Assembly: GCF_000003605.2 (NCBI RefSeq)
Contig: NW_003134352.1
Location: forward strand, 187,978 to 251,977
DNA: 64,000 bases
Direction of reading: 5' to 3'
DNA from: Saccoglossus kowalevskii
Taxonomy: Eukaryota; Hemichordata; Enteropneusta; Harrimaniidae
A program made the position numbers and the translations under genes. Below are positions 31,465 to 44,400 of this stretch, piece after piece. The notes under the pieces were generated by a model, which saw only the letters and a list, made by a program, of their open reading frames with translations, was not told the origin of the DNA and searched no databases. How positions within the stretch are numbered: position 1 is the stretch's first letter; each line of letters starts with the position of its first letter.

Positions 31465-34400
31465 ATGGAGCGATCTGTGAGCGTAGTTTTGGACGAAGGG
31501 GCTTGTATTTCTGTGTACATCACGTCAGTGAAATGCTCGTTGGGGGTATGTCGTTTTTGGGCCCAGTGCGATACTTCGTCCGCTACTCAATTCCAAACAT
31601 TGATGGATAACTGCCAACAATTCATTGAAAATGCCTCGTGTGTGGTAAATGAGAGATCTCTTGATATCGGTGATTTGTGTTTCGCAAAATATTCAGATGA
31701 TTCGAAGTGGTATCGTGGCCGAATTTGTGGGTGTTGCACAACGAAGGGTTACTTCAACGTAAATTTTATCGACTACGGAAATTCAGAGCGTATTCCATTT
31801 TCGGACATCCGATTTGTGGAAGACGTTATGGTTGCTGGCCCCTCGTCCACACAGCCTGCCCAGGAGATTTTATTCGGAACACCGGCCCTGGTAACCGAGT
31901 GTATATTAGCTAATATCGAGCCCGTTGGTGAGTGGGATTGGGACGAAGCTGCCGTCAGTTACTTGACTGAGTGCTTGGAATACGAGGAATTTACTGGCAC
32001 GGTTTTGAAAGCAAGCGGGAACGCAGTCCTCGTTCAGTTGAATTTTTCCAATGGTGGGTCGGTGGCAGATCAGATGGTTCAGTTAGGGTTTGGAAAGTCA
32101 TGTGACAACAGTCATATTTTGCTGGACACTTTCAAGAGATTGGAACTACCGGTTGGTTATGAAGATGATGTCTGTATGGCATGTTGCATCTCCCCTGAAC
32201 TGTTCTGGGTGTATTTAAAATCTGCCCCAATTGATGAAATGACTGCAAAAGTTAGTACCTACTATAGTGGCCTACGTGAAAAAGATCATGAGCTGCAGCC
32301 AATCAGGAAAGGTACTCCGTGTATTGTCAAGTACTCAGGAGATGAGGGATTCTACAGAGCAGAAGTTGTTGAAGTATTGGACTACGAAAAATGCAGAGTC
32401 CAATTTGTAGATTTTGGTGACTCTGAAATCACTTCTTTCTCCAATATCAGAGAAGTTCATTATAGTTTTTTGCAAACTCCGGTTGGTGCCCTGGAATGTG
32501 CATTAGATGGTGTTTCTAGTTTAACTAAAGAAGCAGCTGTGTCTTTGGCCAGGTTAACTGTCGATAAAAACGTGAAAGCAGTTGTAGACTCAAAAAATCA
32601 GAATAAATTATTTGTCCACTTGTACCATGTCCATGATAATACCGCAGTTGATATTGCTGATATAATGGTCCGAGAGAAACTGGTTGAATACTCTCCTGCT
32701 GAGCCACGATGCAAACAAATTAAGCTGGAGACTTTGCAGTTAAAACTTTGGTCCTACCATTCTGTGTATGTCACCCATGTTGATGATCCATTCAATATCA
32801 CTTGCCAGCTGGCTTCTAGCACTGGTGATATCGACGCTATCATGAGTGAACTAGCAACAGCTTGTGGACAAGGAAACACAACAAGTTTACAGTCTTATGA
32901 GATCATGACCCGGTTTGTTTGCTGTGCAAAATATGCAGTGGATGGTGAATGGTATCGAGCAGAAATAACTAAAATTGTTGATGTCGATAAAGTAGAAGTG
33001 AAGTACATAGATTTTGGGAATAAAGAAATTGTTTCAATATCGCAACTCCAGCCTCTACCTGACAACTGTTGCCAGCCAGTCCAGGGAATCAGCTGCAATC
33101 TTGCCTATGTGAAACCGTCTGCCGGTGGGTGGTCTAAGGCCGAGAAAGATTGGTTATTGGATGCAAGTGATGGTTTTCTACTGATTGCATACATTATCGG
33201 GATTGACAAGAATGGGCGATACTTGGTGGAATTATCAGAATCCCAAAATGTGATCAATATGAAAATGCGTGAGAGATGGCCACTAAAAAACCAAATATCA
33301 GACATCACTGCAGAGGCACAGAAGGTAATCGAGAAAGTAGAGTCACCTGTGGTCCAGAAAGAAGAAACAAAACATGCTGATCATGTGCAAAAGACAGTAA
33401 ATCATGCTCCTGAGATTGTAAGTGTGGAATTAAAACAACCAGATATTCAACCAGGAACAAGATTGTCGGTATTAGTCACAACTGTTATCACTGTTTCCAG
33501 CTTCTACTGCCAGCTGACTAATCATATTGATTTACTACAAGATAAATTGCAGAAGTTTTACACTGCCCTCACGCCATCTGATTTGCGATTTACTGGCAAG
33601 TCGGTTTACTGCTGCGCACGTTTCACTGAAGATGATAGCTGGTACCGAGCACAAATTGTGAAAACTGACAAAACTGAAGTTGAAGTTCTATACGTTGACT
33701 ATGGAAATAGTGAGAAGTTGCCCATTTCTCGACTGAAACAACTGACGGCGGAGTTTGCTGTGGATCCTGTCCAGTCTGTGTTGTGTTCGTTAACAGAATG
33801 TGTTTATCGAAGTCTTGCAAGTATCCCACCTGAGAATATTGCTACAGAGTTTCAGAAATTGGTTTCACATCGTGAAATGTGTGCAGTAGTGCTGAGTAAA
33901 GTACTCGATGGTCGGCTTGTGGTAGAGCTTATTGACAGTGAATTAGGCCTAGATATTGGTTCCAAATTGGTGGAGAGTTTTGGATTGCAAAGGGCTGGTA
34001 CACCACCATCACTTCAAATGAAGAAATCACCAACGATAGTAAGATTTTCTGAGTCAGATGAGAGACAACTATCTCCAGTGCCAATAGATCTTGATTTCCA
34101 GAAAATGAAAATGAAGGTTGGATGTCGAGAAGAAGTTCTTGTTACTCACTGCAGTGATCCGGAACACATCTGGTTTCAAGTTTTGGAATATGATGCTGAT
34201 CTTGGCCAGCTGATGGTTGATATTGATAAGTATTGCACAGGTACATCGCGGGGAAATAATTCTGTAGCATGCGGGCTGGGCGTTATTTGCCTTGCACAAT
34301 ACACAGAAGATGACCAGTGGTATAGAGCAGTGATTACTGGCGTTCGTAAGAAGGGAGATGTCGAAGTACAGTTTGTTGACTATGGAAACACGGAGATGTT

Positions 34401-35458
34401 GTTACAAGCTAGATTGAAACCGATAACCAAACAGTTTTTAGATCTCCCTGCCCAGGCAGTTCGTTGTTCGATTATGAGGGATGTACAGACTACAAATATA
34501 AATTGGTCTCCAGAGCAGATTAAGCAGCTGCAAGACATGATCCTGAATAAAGTATTTACAGTCAGTATTACTCAACATGATGAGGTAGAAGATGCATACT
34601 ACGTTGAATTGTATGATGAAGCGCAAATGTGTATCAATCGTAAGTTCAAAGATTCGTGTATGACCCATAACAAGATGTTAGACAAACCACAATCTGCAGT
34701 AACCAAGTTAGTTGCTAACGGTTACCATGATACACAAACAAAACCACCTACTATTGACCAGCCTTCGAAGAAAACCATGTCATCGGTGATGAGATGTGAG
34801 ATGGAAACTCCTTATATTCAACAAATACTGGAAGAAGGGTCCTACTATGATGTGTTGGTATCGTATATAAATAGCCCAAGTCAGTTTTGGTGTCAGATGT
34901 GGAAACACGTTCCGGAGCTAGATATACTGATGGATCAGATTGCTGAGGTTTACTCTAACAGAGACATTGGCGACTTGGCAATTACAACCCCCCATGTTGG
35001 TCAAAAATGCTGTGGTCAGTTTACAGAGGATGATGGATGGTACCGTGCTCAGATCGTCGCCATTGACGGGGAGAATCTGACTCTTATGTATGTTGACTAT
35101 GGCAACTCAGAAACGTTACATATACAGAGAGTCAAAAAGCTCAAACCGGATTTTGTCAAATTCCCAGCACAGGCATTTGTTTGCCGTTTAGATGGGCTAA
35201 AACCCGCTCATGCCACGTGGTCACTGGAAAGCGTACAGAATTTTGAATCACTGACTGGGGAGAAGAGACTTGTTGCTAATGTGGTCAAAGTGGAAAAATG
35301 CGGCCGTGTAATGGTGGATCTTATTGATACAAACGGTACAGATGACTTATCAATCAAAGATGTCCTGGTAGCAAACCAGCATGGTGTGTCTACTTCTCCT
35401 GACATCCCCAAATCATCAAAGTCAAGTGGTATACTGTCTCCTATCAAAGCTGCACAAG
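31465..35458 (+). CDS. Tudor gene exon 1: Tudor domains T1-T6
   Basis: A single 4-kb coding exon. Core aromatic positions (Trp of WYR or its equivalent) are residues 82 (T1), 296 (T2), 496 (T3), 726 (T4), 952 (T5) and 1192 (T6). T1 reads KWYRG...FIDYGNSE; T2 has FYRA and VDFGDSE, so both the Trp and the Asn of the usual DYGN are replaced; T3-T6 keep WYRA with (D/Y)(F/Y)GN. Spacing of 200-240 residues fits full extended Tudor units. It ends at GCACAAG|GTAAGA in phase 1. Confidence 0.95.
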
Positions 35459-38400
35459 GTAAGATTAATTTTCCATCACACCTTGAGGGCGCTTTATATT
35501 CTTGCACCAGAGTGAGGCTATAATGTATATACTGTGAAACCATTTATTTAATTAATTTCACTATTTTGATGTTTTGAGAATATTCATTGTTTTAATTTCA
35601 CGAATTTGTTCATTAGCAAAAATTGTGAAATTAAAATCCTGTGAATAATTAATGCATTTACAGTACTCAATTTGCAAACCAACATAATTCAGTGCAATGT
35701 ATTATGGTTGTTTGTACGTACAATTTATTGTTACAGTTACATTAATAATTGATACATTTGATCTGATTCCCAATATTGAATCATTCTCTGCTTCCATATT
35801 TCTGATTGGTTGAATATAATTATTTACTGAACCAATCAGAAGTCTGGTTTTTGATAGCTACTAAATCTCCAATTTGATCATTTGAATAAAACATATTTTG
35901 ATCATGATATTGATAAAATTATTGAGTAATGTATAAATTTATGTACTAAAAAAAAAAATATATATATTTTATTTTCCCTCTTGGTACATCAAAATGGTAT
36001 CTACTTGTATTGAAACTGCATCATGGCTGAAATACTGCTTTCTTAAAAAAACATTAAAAATATTTTTGTACCATGTGGGTGTAAATTTTTCACATAATTT
36101 GAAAAATACATGTATGCTACAAATGTGTAAGCAGGTGCTGGCTGGTTAATACAGTTACTTTATTCATTATTTGTAGGACGTATGTGTGAATTTATAATGT
36201 CCTTATAGTGGTTATTAGCTAAACGATTTTGCTTATAGTTGAATTTAAAAATTAGGCAGGTTCTGGCTAATGTAGTTAGTTTATTGATTATTAATCATGT
36301 AATGTGTTTGGATGAAAGTCAAGATTTTACCAATAGTCACAATCACAAACCAAATTATTTTTAGATAAACATGATATTATTTTAGGGAGGTTATCATAGT
36401 CAAACCAGCAGTTCCTGGCTGGGTATTCTCAGAGCTCAATGAATGCATTTGACAAAATTAGGGGCCTTAAAAATTTGTTGTGTTACGTTGGTTTGTTGGA
36501 GTAAAATATTAGATGACTTGAGCGATAATGTATATCATTATACATCTGTCACAGTAACACCATTGGTTACAGCATGTCATTATTTTACGGTATTGCACTG
36601 GGTATTTTCATCCTACCATATTAGGAAAAGCAAATTCTAAATATGAAGTACGCACGTTAGCGTTCTCTAATAATAATAAAAACAAACATGGCTTCCCCCA
36701 GGGTTTGACTGGTCCTACTNNNNNNNNNNNNNNNNNNNNNNNNNNNNNNNNNNNNNNNNNNNNNNNNNNNNNNNNNNNNNNNNNNNNNNNNNNNNNNNNN
36801 NNNNNNNNNNNNNNNNNNNNNNNNNNNNNNNNNNNNNNNNNNNNNNNNNNNNNNNNNNNNNNNNNNNNNNNNNNNNNNNNNNNNNNNNNNNNNNNNNNNN
36901 NNNNNNNNNNNNNNNNNNNNNNNNNNNNNNNNNNNNNNNNNNNNNNNNNNNNNNNNNNNNNNNNNNNNNNNNNNNNNNNNNNNNNNNNNNNNNNNNNNNN
37001 NNNNNNNNNNNNNNNNNNNNNNNNNNNNNNNNNNNNNNNNNNNNNNNNNNNNNNNNNNNNNNNNNNNNNNNNNNNNNNNNNNNNNNNNNNNNNNNNNNNN
37101 NNNNNNNNNNNNNNNNNNNNNNNNNNNNNNNNNNNNNNNNNNNNNNNNNNNNNNNNNNNNNNNNNNNNNNNNNNNNNNNNNNNNNNNNNNNNNNNNNNNN
37201 NNNNNNNNNNNNNNNNNNNNNNNNNNNNNNNNNNNNNNNNNNNNNNNNNNNNNNNNNNNNNNNNNNNNNNNNNNNNNNNNNNNNNNNNNNNNNNNNNNNN
37301 NNNNNNNNNNNNNNNNNNNNNNNNNNNNNNNNNNNNNNNNNNNNNNNNNNNNNNNNNNNNNNNNNNNNNNNNNNNNNNNNNNNNNNNNNNNNNNNNNNNN
37401 NNNNNNNNNNNNNNNNNNNNNNNNNNATATATGTATAGAAAATTAAAAAGGATGATATAGACCTATTTGTAAAGATACAACAGGCAAGTTAGTAAATAGA
37501 AACTATTGTCAAAATTATAATGACAATAAAGGAGCACATGTAGATAAAAACAATAATAGAACAGTAGAAATACACACATGTGCTGTGCTGTAGACAGTGT
37601 CACTTTGGGCAGGTGCTGGCTGGTTAATAAAGTTAATTTATTTAATTATAGCAGTCCGAAACAGTAACTTATGGATTGATTGTCCTGTCCCACTTGTATC
37701 TTGCGCATGCCTGGGCCGATCACAATTGGAACTTCAGCCATTTTTGTGCTTAAAATTCATCAAAATCAAGCATTTGTACAATTCCGCAACCAGATCTGGA
37801 CCAATTACATTCAAACTTCACTCAGACATCATACATAATGTAATCATGTCTCACCTATGCACATGTATTTGTTTGGCAGTCCAATTCATGATGGCCAAAT
37901 GGTAAGCCATTTTAAAATGTATTAAAAAGAATTTAAAAAATATAGCAGGAAAACTACAAGCCTGAATGCTTTGATACTTGGTGTATATGTACCTGGGGTA
38001 GACCTCTCTTAGATTTGTTCATTTCATGATGATATCTTCAATTCTCTAATTTTGGTGAATATTTTTGTAATTTTTGGTAAAAAGTGATATTTTTGACTTC
38101 TTGTTAAAAACCGCAAGTCCAATTGCTTTGATATTGCATATATAGATGCTACATGTGGACCTTTCTCAGATTTGTTCATTTCATGATGATATCTTCAATT
38201 CTTTAATTTTGGTGAATATTTTTGGGAAAAAAAGTGATATTTTCGACTTCTTGTTAAAAACCAAAAGTCCAATTGCTTTGATATTACATATATAGGAACT
38301 ACATGTGGATCTTTCTCAGATTTGTTCATTTTGTGATGATATCCTCAATTCTCTAATTTTGGTGAATATTTTTGTCATTTTTGGTAAATAGTGATATTTC

Positions 38401-41400
38401 TGACGTCTTGTTGAAAACAGCAAGTCCAATTATTTTGATATTACATATATAGATACTACACGTGGACCTTTCTCAGACTTGTTCATTTCGTGATGATATC
38501 TTTAATTCTCTAATTTTGATGAATATTTTTGTCATTTTTGGTAAAAAGTGATATTTTTGACTTCTTGTTAAAAACAGCAAGTCCAATTGCTATACATACT
38601 ATACATATTGTTTATTTTCTAATGATATCTTCAGTTCTTCAATTGAAATGTGCCTTGCTAACAGCGGAGCTATCTCAGCCGAGAGGCTGCTTGTTTTTTC
38701 TTACTTTCCGTCTCATAGTTACTAGTTTATATACGAATCTTACTTGTACATGTTGTCATGTTTACTAGTTATTTTTTCTGACCAATAAAAATGTTTTTTC
38801 TTACAGTAACTAGCAACACATGTACCCCCACTGGTACGACCAAATCAGCCAATAGCATTCTGACCCCAGCAACACTGTCCAAAGTCACTCCCGATGTTAG
38901 ATGTCCAACTGAAAGCCGAGCAAAAGATTCAGCGAATCGTGTTGTGCCACCAATCTCTCCAGGGCCACTGGTGTTTCAAGAAATTAACTACAAAAAAGAT
39001 GAAGTTATAAGTGTTACTGTCACTTACATTAACAGCCCGGCTGAATTTTGGTGCCAACCAATCAGAACGTCCGACCAATTCAATGCCCTAATGGATAACT
39101 TGGAATCCTACTACGCCAAACTTGGTGACTCAGAGGGAATTTTGACGCAAACAACTGTCGGTAAGCAGTGTGTTGCTCAGTACTCAGTTGATAACGGTTG
39201 GTATAGAGCAGTCATTGTTGCCCGGCAACCTGGCAAGATGAAAGCCTTCTTCATTGACTATGGTAACACTGAACTCATTACTGCGAACAAAGTCAAAGAA
39301 ATTCAGCCAGCGTTTACAGAGCTGCCAGCGCAAGCGTTCCAATGTTGTCTAAGCGGTTTCTCTGAGGTTGAAGATAAGACAGAGTTTGATGCTTTGGTTG
39401 GTAATGGTGACCCATTAAATTGCAAGGTTACGAAATGTGATTTTGGTCTGTATGACGTATCACTATCAAACGCTGCGAATAAAGATATTGGTGAGGTGCT
39501 TCGTGAAAATTTGAAGAAAGGAAAGCAAGAAGTTGTCAGTCCAGGTAAGTCTGAATATGACTGTACATATTAACATAAACACTTTGGAAAATGCAATCTT
39601 TCCCTCGTATTTTGGCGCAACAATTTCAACATCTTAAAAAATGGACATAATTTTTCATTGGCTAAAATTTTGAAAAAAATATGGAAAAATTATGCAAGTT
39701 CATTTTGTAACGTGTTACAAAATCTAACTGCCGGTCAAAGGATTTGGAGAATTTGCATATTTTCACTAAAGGTGGGGGGTTCTTACCTGGATATACAGGA
39801 TAATTTGAAAATTTTGTTAGTCCCCGTTCGGACAAAGTCAGAAAACGGGGACTAATAATTTGGGTTCTGTCCGTTCAGAGCCATTTCTCGGACACCCTTT
39901 GACCCATCTCGTTCAAACTTGGCATACAGACGACCTACATATCAGCATTCCCACTGTCTTTTTTAACTGAGGGTATATGTACCCTCTATACAGAAAACTG
40001 GAGGTATAACACACATTTTGGGGGTACACCTGTACCCTCTACATCAAAAATTGGGGGTATTTCTAGGAGGGCCAGGGCCAGTATTATTTATCTGCACTGG
40101 GATTGGTTGTTGTAGCTCAGAATAAAGATTATACACAAGATTTCACAGAAATTTATTTATTTTGCAATTCTCATTTATAGACAAGTTTACACACAGTCTT
40201 CATGAAATTTTATGCAATGTAGCTGCTAATCTGACAACCTCATCCTGATTGTATCCTGGTTGCTTGGATGCATACTCAATTATCATTCTATGTACTACTA
40301 CTAGGCCCTTCACAAGCTTGTGATTAAAATCCACAGCATCTGCCTGCTGCGGGTAAACATCTTCGGGCGTGACTGCCTGTTTTTCGTTTTGAACACCGAA
40401 CTGTCCATGGTGCGTACCGCTACCTGCCGTAAGATAATTAAATATTGTGTTAATACGATTATGCTGACCCCCGGCTCTGCCGGCCATGGTAGAATTCCAG
40501 CACGTGGCAGTTCAGAGTTGGCAATTTTTTTGCACGAAAAAAAACATTAAAATTAACTACAGTAAAATTCTACTGTTACAGTGTACGAGACAGTAAAACT
40601 CAAACATGTGTTGCGGCTTGGATTCCCACATTGTCACTACAATAAACGCATTATGCAAGCAAATATCAATGAATACGTAGTTCAAAATTACAGAGATTAC
40701 TTTAAAAACGGCGAAAATTATATGAAAACAGAATACATACCAGTTATACAGTTGATATGTTAGAGTTAAACGTGTAAGGTCCTCGCTAACTGCAAGCAAC
40801 TACAAGCTAACATGCCGCCATTTTATTCTACAATGACCCTCGTTTACGATGACGTCTATGTGTTATCACGTAAACGGTCGTTTGATTGGCTATTTTTTCA
40901 TCATCATTACAAAATTAACCAATCATTTTTTCTGTTACAAAAAAAATACTCCTACTGTTTGGCTTTTCCATCTTGCGTTCAACACCCGGCGTTTTACGTA
41001 ACTTACAAGCTGGTTGTCAAATGTTCGCGCGGAGTTCAATGATTTTCAGGCTAAATTAACGTTGACGTAGACCTATGAAAAACGTAGGCGCAATATAATT
41101 TTATACATTAATGGAACGTAGATGAGTTGAAATTTGGCGCGCACTATTTTATTTATACGAGAATTACGTACTGCAGTACGTGAATGGGAATGCTGCATAT
41201 GCACACCAATTTTTATTATCATTCGATTAAATATGGCTGACTGGCAGCCATTTTGTCCATCAAATTCTGATATTTAAACGTGTCCAGAACTGTTTCTCGG
41301 AGCTGAACTGAGCTGATTTCAATCGAGCTTTGTATGGTGATCATGCAAGATGGCCATTTTGTTTTTTTCACGTTTTCGTGCTGATTCCTCCATAAGATAT

Positions 41401-44400
41401 GGCCTGATTCAGTTCAAAGTTTGTACATATGTACTATACTTCAAGATAACACAACACCATGTTTTGTTTTGAGATTTGATCAAATTTGTTGTAATGGCGG
41501 CCATTTTGTTTACTATCTTAAAATCAGTCTTTAACGTGTCCAGAATTGTTTCTCTGAACTGAACTGGGTGATTTCTATCAAACTTTGTATGGTGATCATG
41601 CATATTGGGTTATAGGTGCACGTCACTTTTTTTTTTTGAGATTCGGTCCAAGATGGCCGACTGGCGGCCATTTTGTGTTTTTCTGTATTCATGCTGACTG
41701 GCGGCCATTTTTTTTTTTCATCGTTTTTGTGCTGATTTCGTCTTCCATAAGATATGGCCTGATTCAGTTCAAAGTTTGTACATATGTACTATACTTCAAG
41801 ATAACACAACACCATGTTTTGTTTTGAGATTTGATCAAATTTGTTGTAATGGCGGCCATTTTGTTTACTATCTTAAAATCAGTCTTTAACGTGTCCAGAA
41901 TTGTTTCTCTGAACTGAACTGGGTGATTTCTATCAAACTTTGTATGGTGATCATGCATATTGGGTTATAGGTGCACGTCACTTTTTTTTTTTGAGATTCG
42001 GCCCAAGATAGCCGATTGGCGGCCATTTTGTGTTTTTCTATATTCATGCCGACTGGCGGACAATTTTTTAGCTTCGCTGTCGACTTTGTCGAGCGGAGCT
42101 TATCATATGAGTGATTGTCCGTCATCGTCCGTCGTCCAAGTCAATGTTTTACTTTTTCGACTTCTTGAAAACTACAAGCCTGAATGCTTTGATACTTGGT
42201 GTATATGTACCTTGGGTAGACCTCTCTTAGGTTTGTTCATTTAATGTTGATATCTTCAATTCTCTAATTTTGGTGAATATTTTTGTCATTTTTGGTAAAA
42301 AGTGATATTTTCGACTTCTTGTTAAAAACCGCAAGTGCAATTGCTTTGATATTACATATATAGGTACTACATGTGGACCTCTCTCAAGTTTGTTCATTTT
42401 GTAATGATATCTTTAATTCTCTAATTTTAGTGAATATTTTTGTCATTTTTGGTAGAAAGTGATATTTTCGACTTCTTGTTAAAAACTGTAAGTCCGATTC
42501 CTTTGATACTATACATATTGTTCATTTTCTAATGATGTCTTCAGTTCTTTAATTGAAATGTGCATTGCTAATAGCGGAGCTATCTCAGCCGATAGGCTGC
42601 TTATGTGCTCATTTTTGCATATTTTTTACTTCTTCCCTAAAACCGCCCTTTTTCCCCCCTCTTTCCCATACATTATATATTGCTTATGTATAATAGATGT
42701 ACTGTAATAGACAAGTGTATTGTTGGGTACTGAACTACTCGGGCCAATGTTTTTCAATAATGTTTAATTTCAGATCAAGGTCATTTCAGTGTTTATATGT
42801 TTGATGCTGTTTTTTGCTCGGTTTGCTCAGACTTCCCCAAAACCACCTGAAAGGTTGCTCTGAGATTCATAATGGACTGGTCCTCTTTCAAATTTGTTCA
42901 TTTGGTGAAGATTCTTTATTTTTGTGAAAGTTATTATTTTTTTGGTGATTCCCCCCCCCCCCCCTCTCTCCCCCATACTCTATATATGGGCTATGTATAA
43001 TACATGACGATGTACTAGTGTATTGTTGGTACCAGAGCCAATGTTTTTCAAAAATGTTGAATTTCAGGTCAAGGCCATTTCAATATTTATATGTTTTGCT
43101 GCTATTAGACAACTGTAACAGTTTGTCAGTGTGTTGGATACTGAACTATCTGGGCCAATGTTTTCTGTGGTATTTTTCAATATACATTGTGTTTGGTTCT
43201 GAACTACATGGGCCAATGTTTTTCATGATCTCTATTATTTGAAACTGGTATTAATACAATGATCAGTTTCTTTTATCAACATCATGTACGTTTCCAACTC
43301 ACAGTTGAATTACAGCGGAGCTCTTTTGACCGCAAGGTCGCTTGGTGTGTAAATCTTATCAACAGAGGGCGCACTTTAACTTATTGTTCAATAACTAAAT
43401 ATCTACTATCCTCGGGGCGGACATCCGGGCATTTTCTACCGCCTGACAACCCTCGCGGTGAAAACAAAGACCAAAAACTCGCAGAAAACTGTACTTTGGG
43501 ATGGTTGTTGAGACTCCCATGAACAGTGTAACAAGATTAGCCCTACATGTGTAACATATATGAATTTGGTTGTTCAGGATTACTTCAAAGTTGAGTTTAT
43601 GTTGTTTTCTCGAATTTTCACTGGCTCGACCGGCGTTCCACAGCAGCGCGCACAAAGCCCATAGAAATACGTGGTACAGTGGTGCGCGTCTTAGCAACAT
43701 AGAACGTCCGTGACGTAGCTCCGCCCCCGAGGATACCTGTTTCCTTGTTTGACCATATTAAAAAGACCGTGCTGGTATCAATTAGGACTAAACCAGTCAG
43801 TAAAATAGGGAGGGATGTAATCTAATCAGGTTGATTTAGAAATTTTGTTGAAATTCATGGTAAATAAATAAACAATAGTGTTGACTTTGTGAATATAAGG
43901 GTCTGGTCATTCAACTTAAATTAACAGCATTCATAACTTCAACATTTGTTTCTGTGTTGCTGTACATAATACATTACACCTACTTTTGAATTCATTTAAA
44001 TTGTTTCTTTAAAGATTCATTATGAGTTACTTCCAATCAACCTTGTAACAATATTATGATTAGATGATTACATCTCAAACTTTTATATCTGGTTAATTAA
44101 TGAAGTAGTAAAAAATAGAGTCTGTCCAACTACAACGTTAGAAGTCTTCATTGAAGTGATGAAGCACACCAAGTGGTTAATATAGTGGTAATAAGAAATA
44201 GTAGCTCAACCAGAAGTTTATTTCTACCTGGCAAAAATAAATGGAAATAAAACATAACTGAATAAACGAATAAATACGTAATAGGGGATAAGAAACAAGA
44301 GTGAATGCAACAAAATACAAAAATCAATGGAGAAAGATGAACAAAGCAATCAGAAAAATAGTCAAAATAAAAACTAACCTGCTGGCTGGGAAAACGCAGT

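Noticed and set aside
36705-37460. Frame across the N run
   Set aside because: Unknown bases, not sequence.
43395-43700. Minus-strand frame of 101 residues
   Set aside because: Lies inside the TA-bounded MITE and shows no family motif.
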